From Isoetes taiwanensis (Eukaryota; Streptophyta; Lycopodiopsida; Isoetales; Isoetaceae), in NCBI GenBank assembly GCA_021234155.1, contig JAJEKV010000017.1, forward strand, positions 1,357,467-1,421,466: a stretch of 64,000 nucleotides of DNA, read 5' to 3'. Below, one piece after another: positions 21,962 through 33,771 of this stretch. A program made the position numbers and the translations under genes. The notes beneath the pieces were generated by a model that made no database searches, was not told the DNA's origin, and was given only the letters and a program-made list of their open reading frames with translations. Numbering within the stretch: position 1 is the stretch's first letter; each line of letters starts with the position of its first letter.

Positions 21962-24900
21962 TCAGGTACAATGCCCATGTGGTAAGATATCCTAAAATTG
22001 ATATGGAAAAATAGAAGGCACGTATTATGTACTGCAATTTCACAGGGAGACCCATGAAAAAATTATGGCCATCTCCCAATAACAATGTAATTGTTTGACA
22101 CTTAACTTAAATTGATGTTATTCTTTTCAAGTGATTTGTTGTTCCAAAGCACCTAAGCATGTAAGCACATATTTTTATATATATTAACAATAGTGAGGAT
22201 GCACAAGGGTGGTGTGCATGGACATGTACTTCGAAATGAAGATTGAATTGTTGTTTATAAGAATGTAGATTTGTGACATTGGAATAAGGTTCAATTATTT
22301 ATTTTGGTACCATCACTATCCCAACATTCTTGGCAAAATTATATTGTCAAGGCATTTCCTCGATGTGACATGTGTCAATTCGACTGGCCATACGAAATAT
22401 TTAACACTAGAGTTGTTACTGGAACTATTCTGGGTTCATCCACCATAATTGGTCCAGCATACCCTCTGCCACTTAAACCCAGGTATCTAACAAGAGAAAT
22501 TTCCATTTCACAAGATACCACCACTTTTGGAATCTTCACTCGACTCTTTATGGCCGTGGAGAATTTCATGACCAATAGATTTACTGATATGTTGTGGTGA
22601 TTGCCCAAACCTCATTGAATTCAAAGAGTTTTACGCCAGGCCAGAACTGCATTCTTCAAACTTTCTAGCATAAAGGGGTCCAAACGTTTCTAAAATTGAA
22701 AATAATTTACGTTTTATGATAAAACATGTTGATTTACATGTTTTCATGTTTCATTGCTATTAGATGGCATTATATGAAGTCGTCAAACCATTTTTAGCTC
22801 AAAAAAGCTGTTTGAGGTTGTGAATTGTTTCTCCTTTACTATAACAAGTTTTGACATAAGACTTGCGGCCATAAGTTGTCAACTCTATGATCTATAGTCC
22901 AATAATTTTTTGAAATGTCTATAAGTCATGTTGATCTCAATTTTCACTAAAGAAGATTCGATACAGAATCCAGGACAAAAATAGAACTAACGTGGTTTAA
23001 CTAAACTTATATATAAGCTTTCTAAAGGCAATAAATGATGCACTCCCATTCATTCCACTTATACATTCATAATAAAGAATTTTATGAACTTAAATATGGT
23101 GAATAACCATGTATTCTTTACATTTAGAAGTGGTTGCCACTACACAAAATTAGAGTTTAGCTAAGGTAATAATACAAAAAACTCATCTTTTATGGTAGGC
23201 AATATTTTTTATGAATGTCACCCTTCCTTGGCAACATAGATCTTGAATTTCATGTTAAAGTAACATATTATGTACAAGATTTGATTTAAAATAGACATGG
23301 ACCATTTCTTGGTTTGTACTTAGGCTTGCCATATTTTAAAACAAGATAGCATTCTTTTTTCAACTCATGATTGACTAAACATGTGATAGAAGTTTAAAAT
23401 ATAGTTTGTATCGTTTTAGTGCAAAACACACGATGAAATCTTCTTATTTTTACTATCATAAACTTAGTACACGTGTTTGCTGCTTAAGAGTTCCTACTTT
23501 AGGTATAATAATAGTAACTTTAGCTTGTCTTTCATGATAGACTATAATTTTTATGGGTTCAAGCTTCATTGGCAACATAGATCTCCAATTTGATGTTAAA
23601 AATAACATACTACTATATGTAAAATTTGAATATAAATGGGCATGGACCATTATGGTCCACAATTAACGAATTGGGTATAGAATTAAATCTCTCTAATTAT
23701 GATTACCAATTTTATTTATTGTTCATTTGTCACTTATACAATGATATGGCAAATTTCTACCTTCTCTAACATAATTTTTGGAAGGGTAGGTGGAGATTCA
23801 TATAGGTTCAGTTTGCTTGTGCTTCAACTTTACCATTAAATAATGCAATTCTAGCAACCAACTAATTAAGATGAGGATGTTCTGGCTTCTTGAATGATCA
23901 TAAGCCATGTGGACCAAAGAATGGAAGGAAGGAAGGAAGAAAATTTTAACGTCCACGGAACCCAATCGGGTTATGGGAAACAGAACATATAGCGATCTAT
24001 CTTTATTTTTCATAGTTCTAGCTTTTTATATTTGTTTTTCATTCTTTTGCATTGCTTCCACAACTTGAGAAGATAAAAAATACAAGTTTTGAGTTCACCA
24101 TTCAATACATAGGTTTATGAAATCCATGGAACGCGTACTCTAACAGATAACTTGGAATGAACACTAGAAAGTTTATGCTAAACCTCAAGATCAGGAGCAT
24201 TGATTATTTTTAATGAATAGATTAGCTCATGAGGTGCTTATATCCCGCAATTGAAACTGAAATTGATTAACATGAGGGAGTTCTTAATTTTAAAAAGAAG
24301 GTGGACCGATAATGGTTTCAGGTAATACGAACCTTTCTTGATTTCTTGAAAACAAACGCTATGGCTTTTTACGTGTTTGTTTTGGGGTGATTCCATATCG
24401 TGGTAACCTTTCATAATGTGATTTTTTTTATGGATGACTTTGAATCATTTTACTCCTATATAGACATAAGTTATCATTCACTTGTAATTGAAAAAATAAA
24501 AGAAAATCAAAACCTCATCATCAAGGCTAATGGACATTTTTCTTAGATAAAGCAAGTTGTCTAATACTTATATTCAAAATTTTGGGTCAAAATTCATTTT
24601 CCCAAAAAGTTAGAGATTTGATTTGGGAACAACTTTACGAAACCAATGATTGGTTCACGAAAGACAAGCGGCGAGTTTTGACCTGTCATGTTCAAACAGC
24701 CCTATCTCCCTTCTCGGACCTCGGATTGAGGTGCGGTTTTTGTGTCTTACTCTCTAACTTCGTCTAGAAAAATACAAAAATAATGAAAAAAATCATAAAA
24801 ATCATCTTACCGAGACAGTTTTACTTTATCTAAACATGTAGCTTAAACGGACTTGACCCCTTTGGGTTTACCTAAGTGTAACTCTCATGAATGGGGACCA

Positions 24901-25039
24901 ATAGATTTTTAGGTATTTTTCCCATGCAATGTGACTATATATATTAACATATAAGAAGGGTTTGACTGATTATTGAACCTTTGATTTTATATGAATTTTA
25001 AAGCAAACAAAGGTAAAATGCACCTTTTCCGGTTCATCA
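21962..25039. other. AT-rich interior of the 10.3 kb transposon
   Basis: No convincing gene. Two loosely related stretches, at about 23080-23300 and 23440-23660, share phrases such as GGCAACATAGATCT and AATTTGATGTTAAA, so an internal duplication is likely. Confidence 0.4.
23923..23963 (-). mobile_element. LINE-like 3' end with (TTCC)n tail
   Basis: Minus strand: GGGTTCCGTGGACGTTAAAA followed by TTTTC and (TTCC)n. This is the same 3' motif as at 10202 with a different tail, so a LINE copy lies inside the transposon. Its length is unknown. Confidence 0.5.
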
Positions 25040-25620
25040 TGTGACGACTCTAGTGTTAAGCCCGGTTCACGAATTAATTGTTCTGGCGCTGTGAGGGGTT
25101 TATCGTACACCGACGCCCTAAGCCGCGAGACTTAAGCAAAGGGGCGCCCACAAGCTCACGCCCGCCTACAAGCTCACGCTCGCCAATTCCTCCGCCGCCA
25201 ATTCCTCCAGACTCACTTTTCCGCACTCCGCGCCGCGTTTCCGCATGAAGCGAGGAAGATCGAGGAGCCGAGGTCACCTCGAGAGGCGCTAAAGCGTCGA
25301 GAGGTGTTCCTCCACTCTTCCCGCCTCTGCCGGGAAATTCTTGCTGCCTCCCACTCTGCTTCCCACTCTGCGCCTCCTCTCCTGCCCTCTCGCCTTCCGG
25401 TTTGAGGAGGATGGATTCGATTCCTCATCTTCCGATTCCTATGAGGAATCGAGAAAATGAGAATCGGAAATGAATTATCGCGAGGAATATATCACTGTGA
25501 TGCGAGGGGATGGATAGGCTTAATCGGAAGAAGAGGACGAGTCCGAGGAAGAAGAGGAAGAGGAAGAGGAAGAGGAAGACGAGGAAGCCGACTTGGAGGA
25601 GTTCAGTGTATGTCCTTAAA
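25040..25620. other. GC-rich island inside the 10.3 kb transposon
   Basis: Strong compositional shift from the AT-rich surroundings, rich in CpG and in CGCC/CTCC blocks, resembling the leader of a plant gene. It ends in a (GAGGAA)n run at about 25546-25585 that would encode a poly-Glu tract (plus strand, ending DEEADLEEF), but stops interrupt the frame just before it. It may be captured promoter or first-exon DNA, or the 5' end of another retroposon. Confidence 0.4.
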
Positions 25621-26079
25621 GGTACATGCATTTTCATTTGTTTTACGTTTTCAATTTTTTTCGTTTGTTTAATCTTCGTTTGTTTAATTTTTCGTTTGTT
25701 TCATTTGTTGCGGATGGAGAATGAAGATCTTTATGGATGAAGATGAAGAAGAAGACACCCACGAAGAAGACACCCCCTTGATGAAGAAGACAACCCCCTT
25801 TGAAGAAGACACCCCCTTTGAAGAAGACATCGCCTCGGGGCGAAATTTTGTAAAAATTTTGTATATTTCTCTTTTTATGTACACCGGCCTAAGGGCCTTT
25901 TTTTTTTAAAAATCTTGTTTACCATCAAACTTTTTGTAACTTTGTTTTACGTCTTTGTTTCATTGAGATCTCTTCTTCTTCATCTATGAAATGTTATTTT
26001 TGTCTATCTATCAAATTTATGAAGTTCGAATTCTGTCGCGGTCCATTCAGATTACGCTTGAATGTAACAAATGCTCTAG

Positions 26080-26370
26080 CTCTTTCATTAGTTTCAAACA
26101 CTAAGCATTTTAATCGGTTTAGCGATTACCGGTGAGTAAGCACCGAACACACGAAAGCACTTATGCAATAAACAGCTACCTTTAAACGGTTATATGGCTT
26201 AACAATAAGCACCGCGCACCTTAAACGCATGACGATTAAGCACATGATGACATTAAGCAACTACATAAAAGTATCATCATTTGCATGACAATAAGCGATT
26301 ATCCGCCATTAAGACTCATACCGGACTAGCACTTGCGGGCAATTTTTTTTAAGCACTTGATAAGTTTTAA
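26080..26370. repeat. Cluster of TAAGCA(C) motifs
   Basis: Within about 290 bases the plus strand holds roughly ten close variants of TTAAGCAC: CTAAGCAT, GTAAGCACC, GAAAGCACTT, ATAAGCACC, TTAAGCACA, TTAAGCAAC, ATAAGCGA, CTAGCACTT, TTAAGCACTT and TTAAGCATC. The reverse complement (GTGCTTAA) occurs in both subterminal regions of the transposon. Subterminal transposase-binding repeats usually look like this. The central location suggests a nested or rearranged element end. Confidence 0.5.
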
Positions 26371-26710
26371 GCATCCCTTTCGGTCGATTGAAGTATATAT
26401 AAAACAATATAGCAAAACTTATAGACAAGTCCGCATTGAACTACATAAACAATATAGCAAAAACATTCTTAAATTAAGATAAAGATGGTACATGAAAAGT
26501 GTAGGATTCCTTGGCCTAAATAAATGACAAAGCAAAGCCAATAATCATGGAGAATGACAAGCGTCATCACCATAAACCTTTTCCAATTCCTCCTTCACAA
26601 ACCTGCGCAGAATCAGAATCGTTTTCGAAGTCTTTCCAAGCATAGCTTCATAATCTTTCTATCTGTCTTAGGCCAAGGCTTGTATCTATGTGTATTCTTC
26701 ACCAAGAACT

Positions 26711-27300
26711 TCATTTCTTCCTCGGTCTTGGCCTGCAAGATATTTCTTCTATCTTTGGGGTGAGTCTTGGTAGCACTTCATCATGGACATCCATCTTGAA
26801 TGCACGGTACCCACGAAAATTTCGAGGACTGCTAAGGTAAGACTTGTATAATGAATCATCAAGAAGCAAAGTCTTGCCCGAATCTTGGGTATGACTCATA
26901 TATTTTCCCAAGTGGCTTCATCATGGTTGGACAGCCCGGGTTTGTTAGGGTGGTGAAAACTGGTCTGCACACATTTTTCCTGTCCCCATACAAATTGAAA
27001 TCTGTCCCTCAAATCTGGACATAGTACTTGCAGCACATCTTCCACATTGGAGAGTTGCATTGATGACCATATACCAACACAACACTTCTGTAACAAAGTC
27101 TTCAAGAAGAACACTGCTTCTGGTCTGAATATCACTTTCTTTCTGCTAGTGTATGTCATTGTCAATCCTGCTTCCAAGCGTATGTGTTCATTTGCACCAA
27201 ATGTTTTTACCAACACACCATTTAAATCCAAGACAATGAGTTTATCTTTGGCTGGCAAATCAATATTTAGTACGTTGGAACATCCTGAATACCTACACAA
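26711..27300 (-). pseudogene. FCP1/NIF-like HAD phosphatase domain carried by the transposon
   Basis: Minus-strand reading shows the HAD-family core of the plant FCP1/NLI-interacting-factor-like proteins. Motif I is LIVLDLNGVLV, then VIFRPEAVFFLKTLL, motif II VGIWSSM, a segment with FVWGQEKC, and the last catalytic motif TLLLDDSLYK followed by FRGYRAF. The second position of the DxDx(T/V) motif is Asn (DLNG), a variant I know from plant members of this family, so activity is uncertain. A single-base frame change near 26900 (from ATWEN to KYMSHTQDS) separates the last third, so this copy is probably broken unless there is a sequencing error. Known members remove phosphate from Ser/Thr in proteins such as the RNA polymerase II C-terminal domain; the target here is unknown. 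Confidence 0.75.
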
Positions 27301-27471
27301 CAGGAATTACTACATGAATAAACAGATGAAGATGAAAATGAAAAATGGGTTGAATGTGGAAACCTTTACAGATCAACGGCGGGATTCTCGACCTACCGGA
27401 ATGAATCAACTGGTAATCCTACAGTGAATGCAACAAAAGAAAATCAATAATATTCAATGTTTTAAGCAACA

Positions 27472-28526
27472 CTAAGTTGTGGCCTTCTTGGCCAACAATG
27501 CCCATACCCCCTTTCCAGGGTTAGTAATGGCAGCAATCACTTGTTGAAGATCAGGCTCACCTGAAACTTGAGGGCCTGATTCTGCATTTTCTTCAGAACA
27601 CACTTCGATATGTGTGGTGTCATGATTGAGACTGCTTCCTGCATCTTTTGCATAGCTACTTCTTGTTCTCTTTCTTGTAGCCTGAACAACTTCTTTGCTA
27701 TCCTCCAGCTTACCCCTCTTTGTTCTTCTGCCCTTTCCCTTCTGCAAATATACACCCAAGTTGCCCTCATCCGATGGAATTACTCCCTCAACTTCCTTAG
27801 GTGCTTCGATTATTGTACAATCGGGTCCATTGTTTTTCCACAACCGGTCTTTGTGTTTACAACTGGTCTTTGTGTTTACAACCGGTCTTTGTGTTCTGAC
27901 TTCTTCTATAGCTTCTTGGACTGGTGGTGGTGGTTCTGCTGTTGCATTCAAATCAGTCACAATTGACTGTACTCCTATAGGACTTTGCAGGTGTTGTGCA
28001 TCTTCAAATGGCACCATTGTCCTTCTTTGAACCCTCAACGGTGAGACCTCAATTGCAGGACGGATTAACACATCCTTTTTTGGTGTACTATTTGAAGCAC
28101 CTGCAACATGGCCAAAACCTAGCTCGTCAAATACACCCTCTGGCACATTTCCAGGGCAACCATGAATACATTGTCCTCCTCTCAACAATGAACAACAAGC
28201 TATGCTAAACTTAACCTGTAAGCTTTACTGAATTCCAGACCACATGCCGAACATGTATAAAATGGATCTTCCACTAGCAACTTATCTCGTATAATAGTAG
28301 AGATGCTAAATGTTGCAGGAGTATCCATTTTCAGCTTCCACAAATTGTTTATGTAGAAATGCAGAAGTCTCTGTTCTTCTTCGAGAACTTTTAACTCCTC
28401 CTCAAGTTTGAGTTTACGTTTGACCTGCTCATTAACAGATGTAGGGTTCATTGCTTTTTGTACCTTGTTCCTGTGCCAAGTTTCCATCTGGACAGTCTGC
28501 TCCAAATCTTTAATTTCTGCCTCCAA
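27472..28526 (-). CDS. Coiled-coil and Cys-rich ORFs upstream of the phosphatase domain
   Basis: Two adjacent minus-strand open frames. The first (28526-28200, 108 codons) is a charged coiled coil (KRKLKLEEELKVLEEEQRLL) ending in a zinc-finger-like TCSACGLEFSKAYR. The second (28188-27472, 238 codons) begins with GGQCIHGCPGNVPEGVFDE and continues as a low-complexity polar region with a basic cluster (GKGRRTKRGK), ending at KKATT. The Cys pairs of the two frames could together form one zinc-binding module if a short intron or a frameshift links them near 28190-28215. Same strand and order as the phosphatase domain, so one multi-exon gene is likely: N-terminal domain, coiled coil, Cys motif, linker, phosphatase. 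The frames were not recognised as a named family. Confidence 0.45.
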
Positions 28527-28894
28527 CTCACATGTTGGATTAAGCGAACTCCTCCCCGTTTTGTAGCCAAATCATTTGTGGCTTTGTCTTAAACCCCGTT
28601 TTCAGCCTCTTCCCAAATCATTTTACGTAATTGGGAGGCCTTCTCATTGCCTTTCAGCTCACTTCCCTCACTTCCATTCTTTGTGATGTAAGTAAAACTG
28701 ATTTTCCAATCTCTCATTTTGCATTCTTTAAAGGTTTTATGTTTTCATCACATGCACTGATCTCATTTGATCCAGCTCCCACCTTTGGCTTTGCCTTCAT
28801 TTCAGATTTTCCTAACATGTGCTACAACATCCGCCTCTTTTTACTTGTCTATTGTTGTGGTATCTTTGACATTGCCACGACAAATGCACCCAGG

Positions 28895-29302
28895 TTACTT
28901 TGTGTTCCTCGGTGCAAGTATTGATCTAGTGCAATTTTCAAACGCAAAAGCAAGGGCCAGTTGCTTTCTTACTTCTTTGTTGTGACAATTCTTGTAGATT
29001 TTTCGGCAGAGTGTTTCCAACTTCTCTTGAAGATGCTCCTTTGCACAGTGCCATTTTATCTTTCCCCTGTTCAACTTCTTTGTCCAAACAGAATCCCAAT
29101 CTCGATCCGTAACATTATTTTCCAACCAAGCTTCTTCCTCATGGGGCTTCACCCCCAAATTGCACAGACCTCTGATGCTGTGAAAATCATCCGCGCTCCA
29201 TGCCTCCATCATCAACAGTGAAACACTGATCTGAGTTTTCGCGCCCAGGGGAAAAGGAGGGAGAAGGGCGTGACGGGCTTCGACATCCGCGAGTTTCAAC
29301 AC
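28895..29302 (-). CDS. First ORF from the right end of the 10.3 kb transposon
   Basis: A 135-codon minus-strand frame that starts only about 56 bases inside the right TIR element boundary. It reads MEAWSADDFHSIRGLCNLGV and WDSVWTKKLNRGKIKWHCAK, then is helical and basic. No family recognised. Its position and direction suggest it is the 5' exon of the gene that continues through the coiled-coil and phosphatase ORFs. The left transposase likewise begins close to its own end. Confidence 0.4.
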   Translation of the reverse strand: MLKLADVEARHALLPPFPLGAKTQISVSLLMMEAWSADDFHSIRGLCNLGVKPHEEEAWLENNVTDRDWDSVWTKKLNRGKIKWHCAKEHLQEKLETLCRKIYKNCHNKEVRKQLALAFAFENCTRSILAPRNTK

Positions 29303-29333
29303 TTAAAGTGCTTAAACGCTTCGTCAAAAGTTG

Positions 29334-29358
29334 TACCCCACTAGCGATTTTACACCCC
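29334..29358 (-). repeat. Right terminal inverted repeat
   Basis: Reverse complement GGGGTGTAAAATCGCTAGTG pairs with 19049-19071. AAT follows at 29359-29361, matching 19046-19048. Confidence 0.75.
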
Positions 29359-29361
29359 AAT

Positions 29362-29943
29362 ATTTATTGATATGATCAAGTAAAAAAACTATCCAGTATG
29401 CCTAAGCCTTGATATTATCAAAGAGAGAGCTAAAAATAAACCTTGACCTTTATTTAAAAGCAAAAAGACAAAAAAATGGTGTACCTATAAATAGAAGGAC
29501 AACTTTGAGATGTGATATCTTGGCAACCACAACTCAGAAATTGGCGATCCTTATCGTGTCAGAAAGCCCTTGAAGTCTAGTTTTCAGATTGGTCTTGGTT
29601 TTCCATAGATTCCTTACGGTGTTAAAGTTATGCCCAGAAAGGTGCATAGGGGTCTAAGCCGACTGCACAACTAGATCTGCTTCTTTCTACATTTGATGAA
29701 GAGCTTAGCCTTGCTCTTCTAGTATTTTCTCTTGTTTCTTGCTTGATCATATCATTGAAGAAGCTCCTATAACACCAGTGGTTGGTGGCTAGAAAGAGCT
29801 TGTTCTTATACAGTCTTGCGGAGTAGCTTGACTTGGCGGCATCTCTTCTAGTTGGTCCGGTTAGGTGGTAAATCGAGTACCATGTGGTGTTTTACTTTCT
29901 AATAAGTTGACGAATTTGCAGGAAGAACAGATCATTCGTAACA
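29362..29943 (+). repeat. 5' LTR, right piece
   Basis: From GTAAAAAAACTATCC (29380) onward this matches the 3' LTR at 34129-34694 to the terminal CGTAACA. About 18 bases (29362-29379) are absent from the 3' LTR, probably an indel between the two LTRs. Confidence 0.88.
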
Positions 29944-29945
29944 AT

Positions 29946-29958
29946 TGATATCAGAGTC
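29946..29958 (+). other. Primer-binding site of the gypsy element
   Basis: TGATATCAGAGTC lies two bases after the LTR end and differs at two positions from the TGGTATCAGAGCC-type sequence complementary to initiator methionine tRNA. Confidence 0.6.
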
Positions 29959-31569
29959 TAGGTTCAAAGACATTAGAACCTGTGGCAAAGGCCTGATGAA
30001 CTGTCCTATCATTTATAACCAGCCGGAACTAGGAATTCTGGAGACTTGCAATTAGACAGGAAACTTCCAAATTTTGAATTCGACTGTGAGCAGACGCCCT
30101 GCTTTAAGGCTTTGCCATAGTCGAGACTTCGAAGGAGTCCAGCCACACCCTAGTTTTTCCTCAGTTTCTGAGTGCTCTTACTGCTTAGATAAGGAAGGAA
30201 GGAAGGAAGGAAGTAAGTAAGATCCCCTGCTCAGCTATTCAGTATGCCATAGTGGATGAAGATCAAAAGAAAGATTTGTTAAATTAGAAGTGGACCAACG
30301 ATAACAGCTTTGAGTCTTGTCGACTTGCCGACTTTCTATAGCAATTGTTCCAGAGTCAGATTAGCCTTCCAAATGGAAAGCTTAAAGAAATTTGAGGGAT
30401 GGGTTCTTTGAAGCCGGAAATTGCGGTATTGGCATCGTTGGAATAGAAGGGCAGATTTTGCTTGAGAAGAGAAAAGTGGCTTTATAGCTCTTCAAATGCC
30501 AGGTTGGCATACTTGTATCAGACTGGAATAGTTGAGCATGACCCAAAATTATAGAGATAGAATTAATAGCTGAAGCATGACCTGCGGATCAAAGATGGTG
30601 CAACTTGCTGAAATTGGGCCAGAAGGTTTTTTTTAACAGGTCGGGATTGACTGGAAATTGGTTGAAGTATGGAGATCCTTGGTGGAATATCAGTGCATGG
30701 ATTGCTTAGAAGGCAGTGCCACTTAAAAAGAAAAGGTTGTCGACCAATCTAAAATGGACAAACAAAATATTAGAATCCAGTTTTCAAAATTCTTCCTTTG
30801 GGATTACGAAAACATGGATGCATGCCAACATATGGTATAGTATAAATGCTGGCAGTACCACTGCAAGGCTATGTCTACAAATAAAACATCTTTTAGTTAG
30901 AAACATAATGGCATTCCTCAGAAAGGCAGTGAATCTATGTGAGGCTATATATCACCATTCATCTCCCTTGCAAATGAGAGGAAGGGAGTAAATTAGTAAT
31001 TACATCAAAAGGGAGGTTTATAATGCCTTTAGAGGATATTGGTCTTGTCAAATTTCCAGAGGAACTTTGGACGAATGAAATAGTCAGGGGTTCTGTAGAA
31101 GGAAACACAGGAAATGCAAATTACAAAGCTGCACATATTTGACTGGAATAGAAGTCATGGATATATCGTTTCTTTTGTACTATGAAGTAAGAATCATTTT
31201 GTGCTTGGGACACAACTCAATGGAAGAACATGTTTACCATGTTTAAGGACATGGTCTTTGAAGGGCCTAACGTAGAAGGACAAGTGGCTTTAAATTTCGA
31301 CAAGATATTGCTGATGTAAAATAATGAGATTCCTTTTCTGCCAAAGATGTGCAACTTTCATCCGTTTAGCATTATGATGGATCATACAAAATGAAGGCTA
31401 TTATCAGTCGGCCTCATCCTAAGAACCTCAAGGATTTGCGCTTCCCCTCAATAAGTTTTTCCAAAGGGTATACCTTTTGTTTAAGATGCGAAAGCCGAGG
31501 AATTTGATTTTCATGCTAGTGGAATTGTCGTTGACCCCATGCTCAAGCAAGACAGACATCAATTAGGTT
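29959..31569 (+). other. Decayed gag/protease/RT region of the gypsy element
   Basis: Expected by position to hold gag and the first part of pol. I see only short open frames and a (GGAA)n run near 30195-30210. No readable catalytic motif survives. Confidence 0.45.
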
Positions 31570-32900
31570 ATGTTAAAACCATCGGGCAAGAGTATGGTAC
31601 TTATGAAAAGAATTGATTCTTCTGGTGCATGCATTAAAGAAATGGAGACATTACTTCATGGGATCAAAGTTTATTGCCACTTTGACATGCAGAGCTTGAA
31701 ACATATACAAACTCAAGATATTATCAATGCATGTCAATTGAAGATCATTGATTCTATAAAGGATTTTGAAGGGTTGCATCTTGAGTACAAAAATGGGATG
31801 GAAAATTAAGTTGCCAATACTTTAAGTAGAGTACACATTCATGACCATAGCAGGAATTGTCGACTTGGAGACAATAAAAGTAGAATACAGAAACGATCGA
31901 TCCTTCTTTTTTCCCTATGCACAACATAAGAAAGATGGCATATAGGTCAAGAATGATACAAGAATGTCATGAACCTCCATATTCCGGACATAGAGTCACT
32001 CAAGCTACCTTGGCTATTGCGAAAAGACATCTTTATGGGCCTAATCTTGAGAGGGTTGTTAAGAAGTATGTAGAATCTTGAGTCGTTTGCCAACAAACGA
32101 AAGCCTCTACTAGCAAGCCTGTCAGATTAGTTCACACTTTGTCAATTCCTGAGAAACCTTGGAAGCACCTGACTATGAACTTCATCCAAGGGTTACCTAA
32201 GTACACTCATAAGAATGACCAGATCTGGACAGTTGTAGACATATTTTCTAAACAGGTTAATTTTCTTTCGTGAAAATCGAGCATGACAGCCTTTCAAGCA
32301 ACTGATTTTGCTATGATCTTATGAAGAATCTGGGTACAACTTTAAAGTTCTCCACAGCCTATCACCCTCAGACGGATGGCCATACTAAAATTGTGAGCCG
32401 CATTATTGAGGACATGTCCTGAGCCTATGTTGCAAAAAGTCAATGGGAGTCAAAGTCAAAGTCAAAGTCAATGAAAAGAGTATCTTTATCTTCTGGAGTT
32501 TGCCTATAATAACACCATCCATTCGGTTATCCAGAGAAATCCCTTTGAAGTGGTGTATAGATACTCTGTGTTACGCTTCAGATGAAGTAACAACAGACTC
32601 TGCAAACATTTTTGAAGAAGTAAAAACTCGTATTTGAAAGAACCAAGAGCTAATGATTTACCAATTTGTGAAGAAACAAAGGATTAATGGGTTTGGAGTA
32701 TCACCTTCCTAAGAAATGCCTATGGAAAATGGGTAATAAGTACATAAAACTGGCTCCTAGGTATTACGATCCATTTCAAATTGACGACAAAATAGGGAAG
32801 TCGAATTTCTCTTGAGACCTTCCAGAAAATGAAACATGCAAATTATTTCAACATCAAGGATGACAAAGAGGTGCTTGAACCGGAACAGGTACTTACGCAC
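31570..32900 (+). pseudogene. Ty3/gypsy RNase H and integrase remnants
   Basis: RNase H end: CHFDMQSLKHIQTQ and LEYKNGMENKVANTLSR (about 31675-31840). The integrase zinc domain follows (YSGHRV...VVCQQTK, about 31980-32105), then the core (KHLTMNFIQGLP, TVVDIFSK, and FSTAYHPQTDGHTKIVSRII at about 32345-32410). Stops and frameshifts occur throughout. The first catalytic Asp of the core is Asn (MNF for the usual MDF), the same change as in the second gypsy element of this window. Order RNase H then integrase, with no copia features, sets the Ty3/gypsy assignment. Confidence 0.85.
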
Positions 32901-33184
32901 CAAGATAAGGAGACACGAACGTCCTTTTATTGAAGGTATCTAGTTACGTTCAAATTTTCCACCTTTTGGTGTAGCATGGTAGTATCAGCTTAAAGAATAG
33001 AATGCACTTGTGGATGAATAAACAAACTTTGCTAAAATAATAGGCAAAGCTAGCAGGCATTAATATCTTTGCTATTTGGAAAAATTTTAATAAAAAAGTT
33101 GCAGTTGCTTTACCAACAAGAAATATCTAAAGATTGATATACGTTGGTATAATCTGAATCCTTTATTCATAAGATATCAAGCCG

Positions 33185-33370
33185 TCTAACTGAACTGAGG
33201 CCACCTCTAAAGGAACTGGGATGAAAGACCTCTAAAGGAATTGAGGCCATTCCTAAATGAATCGGAATGGTTGTTTCTAATGGAATTGAGACTAAAGACC
33301 TCTAAAGGAAGTGAGGCCATTCCTAAATGAACTAGAATGACCATCCTTAAGGGAGTTAGGGTGAGCAATT
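33185..33370. repeat. Degenerate minisatellite, about 70 bp period
   Basis: GACCTCTAAAGGAA followed by TGAGGCCATTCCTAAATGAA recurs near 33229 and 33297 with decayed flanking copies. It lies between integrase and 3' LTR. Confidence 0.6.
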
Positions 33371-33771
33371 TTTTCTCCAGATTGACGCGGACATTCAATC
33401 TGGGGAAGGGAAGGATTATTACGGCTTTATGCCGGCTCGGGGGGGTGGCTCAGGCTCAACAAGTATTTACCCTGTATACTATACATGTTGGGTGATGAAC
33501 TATATGGTTACAAGGATTATTTAAAGCCTAAGGCAAGGAATGTCTTAAATTAATTGGTCGGCTATCTATCTCCTAAAGATTGGAGTGCATAATTTTCCTA
33601 TTTGTTTGTTGTTGTATTTCTGGTATGAAATTGATGTTTAAGGATTGTGATTAAAATCTTTAGATATTTCTTATTGCATCCTTATGGATGAGGCTAGTGA
33701 TTGTCATAAATAGTTGATGCTATTTATGAGATCACGATCCAAACCAGGTGAATGAAAAGAGTTGTTGCTCT

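Larger units (their letters stand above)
19049..29358 (+). mobile_element. 10.3 kb TIR DNA transposon with transposase and FCP1-like phosphatase ORFs
   Basis: Inserted in the 5' LTR of the gypsy element. The left end GGGTGCAAAATCGGTACTGG at 19049 is mirrored on the minus strand at the right end by GGGGTGTAAAATCGCTAGTG, starting at 29358. The inverted repeats cover about 23 bases with three substitutions and two single-base gaps. AAT lies directly outside both ends (19046-19048 and 29359-29361), a likely 3 bp target-site duplication. Inside the TIRs both ends carry AAGTGCTTAAA. A family B transposase reads inward from the left (19364) and a phosphatase-domain gene region reads inward from the right (29302). 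A cluster of TAAGCA motifs sits between them at 26.1-26.4 kb. I do not recognise the superfamily. The 3 bp TSD would suit PIF/Harbinger or CACTA, but the transposase fits neither by eye. Confidence 0.75.

Noticed and set aside
27610-28030. Plus-strand frames opposite the transposon phosphatase gene
   Set aside because: Shadows of the minus-strand coding frames; no motif of their own.
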